A DNA stretch of 64,000 bases from Phycisphaerales bacterium (GCA_040217175.1 JAVJNT010000002.1:558001-622000); one strand, 5' to 3'. Shown: positions 25,799 through 34,655, counted from the stretch's first letter. Notes: generated from the sequence alone by a model not told the origin. Numbers and translations are program-made.

Positions 25799-27640
25799 AT
25801 GAACGACGGCAACATGGCACAGGCAGGCAACGAGCAGTCCCCGCGTATCAACTCCGCGGGCCTGACCGAGGACATCCGCGGCGTGATGAGCGACATCGAG
25901 CGCCGGCTCGATCGCTTGCGGGCTGCGCACGCCGACCGCGAACGCGAGCGCGAGGAACTCGAGAGCCGCAGCCAGGCCGTCCACGAGCACGCCCAGCAGC
26001 TCGAGCAGGCCCGCCAGGAACTTGCCGAGCACCAGCGGGCCCACGAGGAAGCCGTCGCCGCGGCCGAAGCCCGCTTCGCCGAGCTCGATCGTCGCGAGGA
26101 AGCAGCGCGGACGGCATTCGAGGAGGCCAAGGCGCGCCACGACGCCACGCGCCGTGAACTGGCCGAGGCTACCACCGAGATCGAGAGCGGCCGGGAAGCA
26201 CTCGCCGCAGATCGCGAGGCCTTCGAAGCAGAGCGCTCCAGGATCGAGCAGCTCGCCGAAGAGGCCGCGCAGCAGGTCAAGGACGTCGAAGAAGACCGCA
26301 GCGCGCTCGAAGCAACCGCCCGGGAGCTCGACGAGCGGCAACGGGACCTGGACGAGCAGGCCTCGACGCTGGCCGAGCGTGTCCGCGAGATCGAGGCCCG
26401 GAGCAAGGGCCTCGACGAGCGCGCGAAGATGCTCGAAGAGCAGGACCGCAAGCTGGCCGAACTCAGCCGCAAGGCCGCCGAGCAGCGCGAGCAGCTCTCG
26501 GGCGATAGCTCCGACCTGGAACAGCAGAAGCAGTGGCTGGCCGAGCAGACGAAGCAGGTCGACCTCTTGAGAGCCCGCGTCAAGCAGCTGGAAGGCGAGC
26601 TCACCGAGGCGCGCAGCCACGCGATCGACGCCGACGGCCAGGCGGACGAAGCCGACGAGTCCCTGCGCGCCGAGCTCGACGAGACGCGCGAGAAGCTCCG
26701 CGACGCGGCCGGCATCATCGCGCAGCTCCGCGACCAGCTCAACAACGCCGACGCGAGCGAGCCGGCGAACGCCGACGACGCACACCTGCGCCGTCGCCAG
26801 CGCCGGCTGCGATTCGTCCGCCAGACGCTCCGGCAGGAGCACGCCAAGATCGCCAAGGCCAGCGAGCTGCTCAAGCAGCGTTCGGCCGCGCTGAGCGAGC
26901 AGGGGAGCGAGCGAGGGAGCGAGACGTCCAACGCGGCGCCGGCTCCGCAGGTAACAGGGCCGCTCGCGGCGCTCGCGCGCATGGGCGTGGGCATGTTCGG
27001 CGTGGCCGGAGCCATCGCGGTGCTCGCGGGCGTGAGCTGGATTGCCTCGGGCGAGCTCGTAACGCCGACCTATGCCTCGAGCGTGACGGTCGCCCACGAC
27101 GCCCGCGGTCGGGAGGTGCTGGCCGAGGACCTGGCGGGCTGGCAGGCCTTCCACGAGGACCTGATGGAGGATCCACGCTTCTACGAGTTCGCCTCCGAGC
27201 GGATGCGCCAGCGTGGGCTGCTCGAACTCGGCACCGCCGTGGCGGTGAAGTCGTTCGTGGAGGAGTCGGTGGGCTGGGCCTCGGGCCGCGACGGCGAGCT
27301 CATGCTGGAGGTGCGTCAGCCGGGCGCCGATCGCTCTCGCCGAGTCGCCGAGACGCTGGCGATCGCGCTCGTCGGCCAGGCCAACTCGGCCCGCGAGCGT
27401 CGACCCGATGGGCTGCCGAGCGTCATCTCGAAGGAGGCGCAGGCCGACCGCCGCCCCCTGACCAACGAGCGCCCGCTCTATGCGGGCGGCATCTTCGGCG
27501 GACTGCTCCTGGTCAGCGCGGCTCTTGGTGGCACGGTGTCCCGTCGGCTGAAGAAGGTTCGTCAGCAGGCCGCCGCCGAAGGCCATACCGACTACGACGA
27601 CATGGGCGAGCAAAGCGAAGGCCGCATCAGCATCGGCTAA
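25799..27640 (+). CDS. Long coiled-coil inner-membrane protein with Wzz-like two-helix topology
   Basis: A 613-residue protein. Residues about 25-375 are coiled coil (cytoplasmic by the inside-positive rule), a membrane helix lies at about 395-417 (MGVGMFGVAGAIAVLAGVSW), a segment of about 140 residues with mixed fold faces out, and a second helix lies at about 560-580 (LYAGGIFGGLLLVSAALGGT), followed by a basic tail. Two helices flanking a periplasmic domain that starts VTPTYASSVTV recall Wzz/polysaccharide co-polymerases, but the long N-terminal coiled coil is atypical and no capsule genes are nearby. Function unknown; a cell-shape or scaffold role is only a guess. Confidence 0.65.
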   Translation: MNDGNMAQAGNEQSPRINSAGLTEDIRGVMSDIERRLDRLRAAHADREREREELESRSQAVHEHAQQLEQARQELAEHQRAHEEAVAAAEARFAELDRREEAARTAFEEAKARHDATRRELAEATTEIESGREALAADREAFEAERSRIEQLAEEAAQQVKDVEEDRSALEATARELDERQRDLDEQASTLAERVREIEARSKGLDERAKMLEEQDRKLAELSRKAAEQREQLSGDSSDLEQQKQWLAEQTKQVDLLRARVKQLEGELTEARSHAIDADGQADEADESLRAELDETREKLRDAAGIIAQLRDQLNNADASEPANADDAHLRRRQRRLRFVRQTLRQEHAKIAKASELLKQRSAALSEQGSERGSETSNAAPAPQVTGPLAALARMGVGMFGVAGAIAVLAGVSWIASGELVTPTYASSVTVAHDARGREVLAEDLAGWQAFHEDLMEDPRFYEFASERMRQRGLLELGTAVAVKSFVEESVGWASGRDGELMLEVRQPGADRSRRVAETLAIALVGQANSARERRPDGLPSVISKEAQADRRPLTNERPLYAGGIFGGLLLVSAALGGTVSRRLKKVRQQAAAEGHTDYDDMGEQSEGRISIG

Positions 27641-27684
27641 CACGGCCTCGCGTGGAGTTCAGGATTGTCGCCGAACCGTGACGG

Positions 27685-28494
27685 TCAGAGGTTGATCGTC
27701 GTGGTCGCCATGATCTGCTTGGTGCCGCTGGCGACATCGACGCTGACGAGCGCGAGCCGCATGCCGTTTTCGAGCACCAGGTCCTGCAGGTACTGACCCG
27801 TCAGGATGCCGTCCGACTCGAACTGACGCAGCGAGCGGCCGATCTGGTTGCGGCCATCCAGTTCGACCAGTGCGTACTCGGTACCCCGGTTCCTCGGCAG
27901 GTTCGCACACCGCAGCGCACCGACGTTGCCTTCTTCGAGGTACTCGATCAGGACCCGCACCTCCGACGTGGGATCGACCGGCGTAAACGCGACTTCCTGG
28001 ACGCTCTCACGATTGAAGATGAATTCGAGGACGTCGGCCTCGTAGGCGCGGATATCGCCCTGGAGCACGAGGTTGTTCACGATTCGCTTGTTCAGGTCTT
28101 CGTAACGCAGCGTGGAGTGTCCGAACGCCACGCCGAAGGCCACGGCAGCGGCGGCCGAGGCGATGGCGCTGATGCGCCAGACGCGCGACACGCCCCGGCT
28201 ACGGCGGATGCTCAACGGGCCGTCGACGTCCTCGGCCTCGGAGGCCTTGGCGATGGCGTCGGCGAGCATGGCCTCGCGGACGGCCGTCACGACGCGGTCC
28301 CGCATGTCCGCGGCGGGCTCGACGTCGGGCAGCAGCCCCTGCAGGTTTGCCAGGCGGGCCTGCTCGCTGAGCACACGCTCCTGCGTGGCGGGTGGCGCGG
28401 CCTTGAACGCCGCATCGAACGCCTTCGACTCGGCGTCGTCGAGCATTCCAAGGGCGTCAAGGACGGCCAGTTCTATCAAGTCGATCGTGTTCAT
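27685..28494 (-). CDS. Anti-sigma factor-like single-pass membrane protein (RskA-like)
   Basis: A 269-residue protein translationally coupled (ATGA overlap) to the sigma factor gene. The N-terminal 45 residues (DLIELAVLDALGMLDDAESK) match the RskA-type anti-sigma start, where ELxALxALGxLDxxE is usual; there is no HxxxCxxC zinc motif. A membrane helix follows at about 106-124. The extracytoplasmic part, residues 130-269, is beta-rich with unknown ligand. It likely holds the ECF factor at the membrane until a signal arrives. Confidence 0.8.
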   Translation of the reverse strand: MNTIDLIELAVLDALGMLDDAESKAFDAAFKAAPPATQERVLSEQARLANLQGLLPDVEPAADMRDRVVTAVREAMLADAIAKASEAEDVDGPLSIRRSRGVSRVWRISAIASAAAAVAFGVAFGHSTLRYEDLNKRIVNNLVLQGDIRAYEADVLEFIFNRESVQEVAFTPVDPTSEVRVLIEYLEEGNVGALRCANLPRNRGTEYALVELDGRNQIGRSLRQFESDGILTGQYLQDLVLENGMRLALVSVDVASGTKQIMATTTINL

Positions 28495-29066
28495 GTCGTG
28501 GCTTCCTCGACGGCCCTCTCTCGCAGACGCACCAGCGCCCGGCTCAACGCCGATTTCACGGTGCCAATGGGCGTGTCCAGTTCCTCGCCGATCTGGCGGA
28601 GCGTCTGTCCCCCTAGATACGCACGGATGACCACCCTCTGTTGCAGTTCGGGCAAGGTCTTTACGAGCTCTAACACGTCTTTATAACGCTCGTGTTGCTC
28701 CAATCCCGTCATTTCTCCCGAACCGCCCCCGGGCAACTGCCCGGCCGATTCCCCGAAAGCGGTGGTCTTGAGCCTGGCCTGGCTCCGGCGGAGCCGGTCG
28801 ACCAGGTGGCGGCGGCTCAGGAGCATCACCCACGTCACCAGGGCCGCCCGCTTGGGGTCGTACCGATCGGCGGTCTTCCAGAGGCGGACGAAGATCTCCT
28901 GGACGGCGTCTTCGGCATCGGTCCGGGTCGGCATGGTCTGATAAGCCATGCGGTACACGAGCGAGCCGAACCGGTCATACAGGTCGCCGATGGCGGATTC
29001 TTCGCCAGCCGCGACGCGCTGCATCAGGTCGAGGTCCGCCTTGGGATTTCGCGGATGCTTCGTCAT
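28491..29066 (-). CDS. ECF-type RNA polymerase sigma factor
   Basis: A 191-residue sigma-70 family protein. Region 2 is YDRFGSLVYRMAYQTMPTRT with AEDAVQEIFVRLWK; region 4 is LPELQQRVVIRAYLGGQTLRQ with LDTPIGTVKSALSRAL. Region 3 is missing, as in all ECF factors. AGGTGGGA lies upstream of the ATG. It forms a two-gene unit with the anti-sigma protein. The closest upstream divergent gene is the prepilin-like protein at 29325, a possible target. Confidence 0.92.
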   Translation of the reverse strand: MTKHPRNPKADLDLMQRVAAGEESAIGDLYDRFGSLVYRMAYQTMPTRTDAEDAVQEIFVRLWKTADRYDPKRAALVTWVMLLSRRHLVDRLRRSQARLKTTAFGESAGQLPGGGSGEMTGLEQHERYKDVLELVKTLPELQQRVVIRAYLGGQTLRQIGEELDTPIGTVKSALSRALVRLRERAVEEATT

Positions 29067-29260
29067 GTCCCACCTGCCACCACGAGAACGCTGGAGCGGT
29101 CACCTATGCCAGCCAACGTCCCGGCGTTTCTATTCGCGGCCGCTCCCGATCAGGATCCGTCCTCAACGTTGGCTTCGTGTGAGGGGGTGGTGCCATGCCG
29201 TGACGATAGGTTTTTATTAGGTTCGCAGAAGGTGGTTGCACTCTGGACCAAATAATTCTC

Positions 29261-29290
29261 TTGTATTTGCCTGTTGGTTTCGTGTATACT
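29261..29290 (+). promoter_or_regulatory. Promoter of the prepilin-like gene
   Basis: TTGTAT (29261-29266), an 18-bp spacer, TATACT (29285-29290). Predicted start about 29297, giving a leader of about 28 nt. Confidence 0.6.
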
Positions 29291-29301
29291 CCCGATACAC
29301 G
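29281..29301. repeat. Inverted repeat overlapping the prepilin promoter
   Basis: CGTGTAT, 7-nt spacer ACTCCCG, ATACACG. The perfect 7-bp arms bracket the -10 and the predicted start site, a usual repressor-site position. Confidence 0.6.
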
Positions 29302-29324
29302 ACCAGCCGCCCCGGGGAACGCGG

Positions 29325-30122
29325 ATGAGTGGGGTGAACTTGATAACTCGGCAATCGATGGCAGTTCGGCGACAAGCCCGCGGGCGTTCGCGTGCGTTCA
29401 CGCTCGTGGACGTGCTGGTGTCGATCGCTGTCATCATGGTGCTCATCTCGCTGATGATGCCCGCCCTGACCAAGGCGACCGAGACGGCCCACAGGCTCGT
29501 GTGCTCGTCGAACGTGCGGCAGATCGGCATCGGCATGCTGATGTACGCCGATACCAACAAGGATCTCATCCCCCCCACCACGTTCTACGACCCATCGGCC
29601 AACAAGGCCGAACAGATGCTCATGCTGCGGCTCGCGAGCGGCACGACGCTGGGCGACTATTCGCCCGAGACTGGCGGCTGGGACGGACTTGGCCTTCTCT
29701 ACTTCGGCGGCTATCTCGATCACGCCGCGTGCTTCTACTGCCCCTCGCACGATGGAGCCCACCCGCTCTCGCAGTATTCCGACAAGTTCGGCGACCTCCC
29801 CGCCGAGGTCTACGGCAACTACCAGTATCGTGGCGCCGGGCCCCAGGGCCAGCGGCACCTGTCCAGGATCGAGCCGCGGCGCACGGCGCTCATCGCCGAC
29901 GGCATGCGGGTTCGCAGCGACTACAACCACGACGTTGGCTCCAACGTCATGCGGGCCGACCTGTCCATCACGTGGTTCCGCGACTACGGCGGTCGGATCG
30001 TGTCGCGTCTGCCGCTGCAGGAGGCCGACGCCCGCTCGCAGGTCGTCATGGACGCCTGGGCACTCATCGACCGCCAGCTCGACGCAACGGCCGGCGACTC
30101 GTCGCAGCCCACCGACAACTAG
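29325..30122 (+). CDS. Prepilin-type N-terminal cleavage domain protein (DUF1559-like, type II pseudopilin-like)
   Basis: A 265-residue protein. After a basic leader comes the prepilin motif SRAFTLVDVLVSIAVIMVLI with the hydrophobic helix that packs in pseudopilin filaments; the cleavage position would be before Phe in RAFTL, where Ala replaces the usual Gly. Then SSNVRQIGIGMLMYADTNKD, typical of the planctomycete prepilin-like family, and a beta-rich C-terminus with FYCPSHDG. Such proteins are very numerous in planctomycetes and may form surface or periplasmic filaments. A solo gene ending at an excellent terminator. Confidence 0.85.
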   Translation: MSGVNLITRQSMAVRRQARGRSRAFTLVDVLVSIAVIMVLISLMMPALTKATETAHRLVCSSNVRQIGIGMLMYADTNKDLIPPTTFYDPSANKAEQMLMLRLASGTTLGDYSPETGGWDGLGLLYFGGYLDHAACFYCPSHDGAHPLSQYSDKFGDLPAEVYGNYQYRGAGPQGQRHLSRIEPRRTALIADGMRVRSDYNHDVGSNVMRADLSITWFRDYGGRIVSRLPLQEADARSQVVMDAWALIDRQLDATAGDSSQPTDN

Positions 30123-30156
30123 GGCGTCCGACGCGGGAGTCGTCCGATGCGATTTC

Positions 30157-30182
30157 GAGCCGGGATGATTCCCGGCTCTTTT
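30157..30182 (+). terminator. Intrinsic terminator of the prepilin-like gene
   Basis: GAGCCGGGA, loop TGAT, TCCCGGCTC, then TTTT: a perfect 9-bp stem with a 4-nt loop. Confidence 0.9.
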
Positions 30183-30308
30183 CATGCGCTCGTCGTGCAC
30201 CGGGTCCGCATCGACGGCATCTTGCCAATACACTTGAAGCCGCGCCGGTCTGCGGGTGCCGTCCGCCCGGGCGGCCTCGTCCGACGCTCCCACCCAGGAG
30301 GAACAATC

Positions 30309-31343
30309 ATGGGAATGCACCGCGCCCTCTCGACGACGCGCCTGGCGCTCTTCACGGCGATGGCGGCCACCGTGCTGCTCATCGCGCCCGCCGCCGATGC
30401 CCAGCTCTCGCCCGACCGGACGTACTACGGAATCGACCGCGAGGTCCCCGTCACGGTGGCGCTGCCCGGCAGCGAAGAGGGCGAGGCAACGATCGCCCTG
30501 TTCAACGCGCGGGGTGACCGCATCGCACAGGCGAACGTGCTGGCCGGCCGCGTTGATCTTGCGACGTTCTTCCCGATCCTGTGGGACCAGCAGCAGCCGA
30601 CGGTGTTGTACGCCCAGCTCTTTGGTTCGGGCGAGGGCGCTTCTGGTGCACCGATCGGAGCTCCGCTGGTCATCCAGCCGCTGATCACGCCGCGGCGGGC
30701 GCGTTCGGACGAATCCGGACAGTCGCGGATACCCGAGATCGTGTGGAACGACAACGACTACCGACCCTTGTTCTCGGGCATTCGGGTGTACGTCGACCGG
30801 CTGCTGAAGCTGAACACCACGGAGGGCGAGATGGTCTTCCGCTTCCGGCCCGACGAAGCGCCCAACACGGTGTGGCACATCCGCGAACTCGCACGCGGCG
30901 GGTTCTACACCGACATCCCGTTCCATCGCGTGCTGCCGACGCACCGCAGCGGCAAGCCCTTCGTCATCCAGGCGGGCGATCCGACGGGCACCGGCAGCGG
31001 CGGACCGGGCGTCTTCATTGACCTGGAACGGAGCAACCTCGAGCACAAGTTCGGCGTGCTCTCGATGGCGCGTACCAATGATCCGGACACCAACGGCTCG
31101 CAGTTCTTCGTCGCGCTCAGCCGCGAGGCGACCGTGCACCTGAACGGCCGCTACACCGGCTTCGCCGAAGCGGTCAGCGGAGCCGAGGCGATCGTGGCCG
31201 TCGAGCAAACGCCATTGAAGGATCCCGCCCGGGGGAGCCCAGTGGATCCGCCGCGGATCATCAGCGCCGAGCTCATCGACGCACCGCCCTTCGGCACGGG
31301 CCCCGAGCCCGTCGAACGGCCGCAGGCCTCGGGCGAGCGGTAG
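30309..31343 (+). CDS. Secreted cyclophilin-type peptidyl-prolyl isomerase
   Basis: A 344-residue protein. The signal peptide ends near LLIAPAADAQ. Residues 35-155 form an unassigned N-terminal domain. The cyclophilin domain follows: FRFRPDEAPNTVWHIRELAR, catalytic Arg in IPFHRVLP, FVIQAGDPTGTGSGGPG, GSQFFVALS, and VHLNGRYTGFAEAVSG. Most catalytic-pocket residues are present, although a His replaces the Trp of CypA. Expected to catalyse proline isomerisation of exported proteins. AGGAGG precedes ATG 30309. An in-frame longer reading is antisense or leader only. Confidence 0.88.
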   Translation: MGMHRALSTTRLALFTAMAATVLLIAPAADAQLSPDRTYYGIDREVPVTVALPGSEEGEATIALFNARGDRIAQANVLAGRVDLATFFPILWDQQQPTVLYAQLFGSGEGASGAPIGAPLVIQPLITPRRARSDESGQSRIPEIVWNDNDYRPLFSGIRVYVDRLLKLNTTEGEMVFRFRPDEAPNTVWHIRELARGGFYTDIPFHRVLPTHRSGKPFVIQAGDPTGTGSGGPGVFIDLERSNLEHKFGVLSMARTNDPDTNGSQFFVALSREATVHLNGRYTGFAEAVSGAEAIVAVEQTPLKDPARGSPVDPPRIISAELIDAPPFGTGPEPVERPQASGER

Positions 31344-31355
31344 GACCGGCGACGC

Positions 31356-32330
31356 TCAGAAGCGGTACGACAGGCCCGCGTGGAGCATGAGCGTCGGGTC
31401 GGTCTCGCTCCGGGTGAGCCTGTTTCCGTCGTCGTCCTTGATCTTGAACCGGCGCCAGAGCTGCGAGCCCACCCCCGCGGTGACCTCCAGCCCTGGTGCC
31501 GGCTGCCATTGCACGCCCAGCTTCAGATCGATCGACTTGTCCTGGAACACGCCCTCGGGTGCAAAGCCCGAATCGTCGAGGCGGTACTGCCGCTCTTGGT
31601 AGCCAGCCTCCAACCGGAACGCCAGTTCGTCGTTGTGCTGGTACCGCAGCAGGGCGCCGTCGCGAGTGCCCAGGACCAGCGTCCAGTGCTCGTCGAGTTC
31701 GAACGTCGCCTCGATCTGCGGTAGCGGAAGGACTTCGACGTTGTCCTCGAGCTGGCTGTTGGCGATGACGAACACGCCCAGCGAGATGTTCTCCGAGAGG
31801 TGGTACGTCGTACCGGCGCCAACCCGTCCGACGAGCGAGTCGCCGACGTCCGCCGAACGTTCACGCGTGAGACCAATGCCGGCCAGCCCCTGGATGCTCC
31901 ACTGCCGCGCGATGCGGTGAACGACGACGACGTTGAAGTCTTGACGGTTGAAGCTACCAAACGGATCGCCGTTCACCGGGTCGACCTTGAAGGCGTCGTC
32001 GAAGTCATAGAACGCGAGCTCGTTGCTCACCTCGAAGATTGCGCGCGTCCGTTGCGAAGCGAGCCATACCAGGCTGAACTCCGTGCGTGTGAGCGACGTG
32101 ACGGCGTCGCCGCCGCCGTCGACGTGGGGCACCGCCGTCGCCTCGATGCTCTGGCTCAGCTCGTAGATGAAGCGTGGCGGCCCCTGCGGAGGCCCCTGGC
32201 CCTCGGGCGTGCCTGCCGGCACCGCTCGGTCCGTGACGGCCTGCTCGGCCGGGGGCGGCGCGGGCCGCTCGTCTTGTGCCTGGGCCGACGCGGCGATCGA
32301 GAGGGCGAGTGTCGCGAGCGCAACGCGCAT
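31356..32330 (-). CDS. Outer-membrane beta-barrel protein (DUF6268-like)
   Basis: A 324-residue protein with a signal peptide (MRVALATLALSIAASAQA) and a Pro-rich linker to about residue 60. After that come alternating amphipathic strands every 10-14 residues (FNVVVVHRIARQWSIQGLAG, EATFELDEHWTLVLGTRDGA) ending in the C-terminal aromatic signature LMLHAGLSYRF used by the outer-membrane insertion machinery. Possibly the DUF6268 outer-membrane family. AGGAGT lies about 10 nt before the ATG. Ligand unknown. Planctomycetes have a Gram-negative-type envelope, so an outer-membrane site is plausible. Confidence 0.75.
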   Translation of the reverse strand: MRVALATLALSIAASAQAQDERPAPPPAEQAVTDRAVPAGTPEGQGPPQGPPRFIYELSQSIEATAVPHVDGGGDAVTSLTRTEFSLVWLASQRTRAIFEVSNELAFYDFDDAFKVDPVNGDPFGSFNRQDFNVVVVHRIARQWSIQGLAGIGLTRERSADVGDSLVGRVGAGTTYHLSENISLGVFVIANSQLEDNVEVLPLPQIEATFELDEHWTLVLGTRDGALLRYQHNDELAFRLEAGYQERQYRLDDSGFAPEGVFQDKSIDLKLGVQWQPAPGLEVTAGVGSQLWRRFKIKDDDGNRLTRSETDPTLMLHAGLSYRF

Positions 32331-32442
32331 GGCCTGGACTCCTGGGCAACGGCTTCGCCCGCGCCATGCCCGGCCCGGGGCGAAAAGGATAGTCTTCACT
32401 AATGTAACCCGACGGCGCGGCGTTCGCGGCACTTGGCCCCCA

Positions 32443-32448
32443 TAGGAT
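32443..32448 (+). promoter_or_regulatory. Possible leaderless -10 element
   Basis: TAGGAT ends 7 nt before the ATG at 32456. It overlaps the alternative upstream ATG 32447, so only one of these readings can be right. Confidence 0.3.
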
Positions 32449-33361
32449 GGCCGCCATGACCCCACCAGCAGCCCCAGCCGCACCCACCGATCCGCAAGCC
32501 TCGAGAGGCCAGCACCGCGGCAGCGATGCCCCGCTGCTCTCGGTGAAGGACCTCAAGACCCACTTCCCCGTTCGCAGCGGCCTGCTGCAACGCGTGACGG
32601 GCTACGTGAAAGCCGTCGACGGCGTGAGCTTCGACCTGGGCCGCGGCGAGACGCTGGGCCTGGTGGGCGAATCCGGCTGCGGCAAGACCACCGTCGGCCG
32701 GACGCTCCTGCGGCTCATCCCAAATACCGGCGGCAAGGTCACGTTCGAGGGCAAGGACGTGCTCAAGGCCCAGGGCGGCGAGATGAAGGCCCTGCGGCGA
32801 GACATGCAGATCATCTTCCAGGACCCGGCCGGCAGCCTGAATCCACGCATGCGCATCGCCAGCATCGTGGGCGAGCCGCTCATCGTGCACGGCCTGGTGA
32901 CCGATCGCCGCCAGCTGCGCAAGCAGGTCGAGGAATTGCTCGTCCGCTGCGGCATGCCCGCGGCCGCGGCCGATCGTTACCCGCACGAGTTCAGCGGCGG
33001 GCAACGCCAGCGCATCGGCATCGCGCGGGCGCTCGCGCTCGAGCCCAAGTTCATCGTGTGCGACGAGCCGACCAGCGCGCTGGATGTGAGCATCCAGGCG
33101 CAGATCATCAACCTGCTGACCGACCTGCAGGAAGAGTTCGGCCTGAGCTACCTGTTCATCAGCCACGACATGGCCGTCATCCAGCACGTGTGCAAGCGCA
33201 TCGCGGTGATGTACAAGGGCCAGATCGTCGAGACCGGCTCGCGCGACGACATCCTCAAGAATCCGCAGCACAAGTACACGCAGAGCCTGCTGAGCGCCGT
33301 GCCCGAGCCCGATCCACGCCGCGTCAAGCAGCGCGTGATCTTCGAGGGCGGGGCGATGTAG
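32447..33361 (+). CDS. Opp/Dpp-type ABC transporter ATP-binding protein (OppF-like)
   Basis: A 304-residue ATPase. Walker A is [15 protein letters not shown], the Q-loop is [14 protein letters not shown], the signature is [17 protein letters not shown], Walker B is [17 protein letters not shown] and the switch His is in FISHDMAVI. The C-terminus [16 protein letters not shown] is the oligopeptide-family tail, which often carries Cys ligands but has none here. ATP-driven peptide or oligosaccharide import is the family role; permease and binding-protein partners are not adjacent. Start is ambiguous: ATG 32447 or ATG 32456 (after a TAGGAT 7 nt upstream). Confidence 0.85.
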   Translation: MAAMTPPAAPAAPTDPQASRGQHRGSDAPLLSVKDLKTHFPVRSGLLQRVTGYVKAVDGVSFDLGRGETLGLVGESGCGKTTVGRTLLRLIPNTGGKVTFEGKDVLKAQGGEMKALRRDMQIIFQDPAGSLNPRMRIASIVGEPLIVHGLVTDRRQLRKQVEELLVRCGMPAAAADRYPHEFSGGQRQRIGIARALALEPKFIVCDEPTSALDVSIQAQIINLLTDLQEEFGLSYLFISHDMAVIQHVCKRIAVMYKGQIVETGSRDDILKNPQHKYTQSLLSAVPEPDPRRVKQRVIFEGGAM

Positions 33362-33378
33362 GACGGTCCAGCCCGGCG

Positions 33379-33400
33379 CGGGTGAATTCGGGTTCACCCG
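33379..33400. repeat. Hairpin downstream of the ABC ATPase
   Basis: CGGGTGAA and TTCACCCG, separated by TTCGGG. It lacks a T-run, so it is either a weak terminator or a leader/operator element of the entericidin-like gene 78 nt downstream. Confidence 0.5.
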
Positions 33401-33477
33401 GTGACTGGTGGCACGGCCGTGGCCTATGTTGTCGAACATGACGCCGGCACGCGGCCGGCTTGTAATGGAGAAGCAGC

Positions 33478-33636
33478 ATGGACCGCAACACCGAAACCAA
33501 GACCACCCTCGTTCGCACGGCGCTGACCGGCGTGCTCGTCGCCCTGGCCGTCGCCGCCGCTGCCTGCAACACGGTCGAAGGCGCTGGCGAGGACATTGAA
33601 GCCGGCGGGGACGCCATCCAAGACGCGGCGAACTAG
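33478..33636 (+). CDS. Entericidin-like small lipoprotein
   Basis: A 52-residue protein. A basic N-terminus (MDRNTETKTTLVR) leads into a hydrophobic signal with lipobox AAAAC, then NTVEGAGEDIEAGGDAIQDA, the compact amphipathic segment seen in entericidins EcnA/EcnB, which follow the pattern CNTxxGxGxD. GGAG lies about 8 nt before the ATG. In enterobacteria these small lipoproteins act as toxin and antidote; here only one copy is visible, so it may simply be a stress lipoprotein. It is followed by a strong palindrome. Confidence 0.8.
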   Translation: MDRNTETKTTLVRTALTGVLVALAVAAAACNTVEGAGEDIEAGGDAIQDAAN

Positions 33637-33663
33637 AGCCGCAACCCATCGCCTTAATCCATG

Positions 33664-33681
33664 ACGGCCCGTACGGGCCGT
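33664..33681 (+). terminator. Palindromic terminator after the entericidin-like gene
   Basis: ACGGCCC-GTAC-GGGCCGT followed by TGTTC; a short T-rich tail makes it a moderate intrinsic terminator. Confidence 0.6.
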
Positions 33682-33684
33682 TGT

Positions 33685-34644
33685 TCATGCGCCTTGTTCG
33701 CGTTGCCTCCGGGCGTGGAAGAGGAACCGGCGCAGGTCGTCGCGGATCAGGCCGGCCGCGGTCGCCTGGCGGACGATCGCAACGATGCTGGTGAAGAAGA
33801 TCGTCAGACCGACCAGCAGGACGATCGTCCCGAGGATCGTCGCGCCTGCCGTGCGCGGCACCTGCGAGAGCGTGATGCTCGCCAGGATCTGCATCGCGGC
33901 ACCCCCGCACACGATGACCGTGGCCCACCACGCTTGCCGAGCATGGCCGGCCGCACGCCGGTTGCCGGCGCGCTCGGCCAGCCGCCTGAGAGAGACCGCA
34001 CCGAAGCCATACTGCCCCAGCAGCAGCGCGCCGAGCACGACGCCAACGAACGGGATCGAGCTTGCGAGGAAGGGCTGCGTGATGAACATGCCCGCGAAGT
34101 AGAGCCCGCCCGCGATCGCCAACCAGCGAGCGAAGAGCGGCGCTCGCCCGCGGACGTCTTCGGCGAGCCTCGGATCGGGGGTCGTCGCCAGCCACCAGCC
34201 GAGCACCCAAAGACCGATGCACCCGATCGAAGGAACGCCGACCAACAGCATCCGTAGCCAAGGGAGCGTGCCGCCGCTGGTGAGCAGCGAGACCGCGATG
34301 CCAAGGGCGATGCCGCCGACCCACACGGCGAAGAGCAAACCGACGCCCAGCCGCGTGAACCTCAGGCCACGGTCGAGCGTGGCGAGATACGCCACGCTCG
34401 AGAACGCCAGCCCGTCGCCACGCATCGACTGGTCGATCGGCGTGGCGCACTCGGGGCACGCGCCTTCGTCGGGCAGGCCCGCCAGGTCGTAGCCGCACGT
34501 GATGCAGCGAACGCTGGGCCGCCAGTCACACTCGGGGCAGGGCTCGTTGAGCGGCAAGTCGCCCAGACCATGGCCGCACCCCCCGCACGCACGCGGCGGC
34601 GCGAGGGGGCGTTGCCTTGGAAACGTCGGGCCGGCCTTCGTCAC
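33685..34644 (-). CDS. Zinc-ribbon polytopic membrane protein of unknown function
   Basis: A 319-residue protein. Two Cys-pair units lie at the N-terminus: CGGCGHGLGDLPLNEPCPEC and CITCGYDLAGLPDEGACPEC. The CxxCGYDLxGLP form is widespread in Phycisphaerae membrane proteins. About five to six helices follow (for example LGVGLLFAVWVGGIALGIAV, VPSIGCIGLWVLGWWL, ILGTIVLLVGLTIFF). No catalytic motif. The GTG start at 34644 has TACCAT on the minus strand 5 nt upstream, another leaderless-type arrangement. Confidence 0.65.
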   Translation of the reverse strand: MTKAGPTFPRQRPLAPPRACGGCGHGLGDLPLNEPCPECDWRPSVRCITCGYDLAGLPDEGACPECATPIDQSMRGDGLAFSSVAYLATLDRGLRFTRLGVGLLFAVWVGGIALGIAVSLLTSGGTLPWLRMLLVGVPSIGCIGLWVLGWWLATTPDPRLAEDVRGRAPLFARWLAIAGGLYFAGMFITQPFLASSIPFVGVVLGALLLGQYGFGAVSLRRLAERAGNRRAAGHARQAWWATVIVCGGAAMQILASITLSQVPRTAGATILGTIVLLVGLTIFFTSIVAIVRQATAAGLIRDDLRRFLFHARRQREQGA

Positions 34645-34649
34645 GCGGC

Positions 34650-34655
34650 ATGGTA
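34650..34655 (-). promoter_or_regulatory. Leaderless-type -10 element
   Basis: TACCAT ends 5 nt before the GTG of the zinc-ribbon membrane protein. Confidence 0.4.

Noticed and set aside
24862-27015. A long leftward Ser/Arg/Ala-rich reading across the coiled-coil genes.
   Set aside because: Shadow of GAG/GCC/CGG-rich coiled-coil codons; no signal, no start context.
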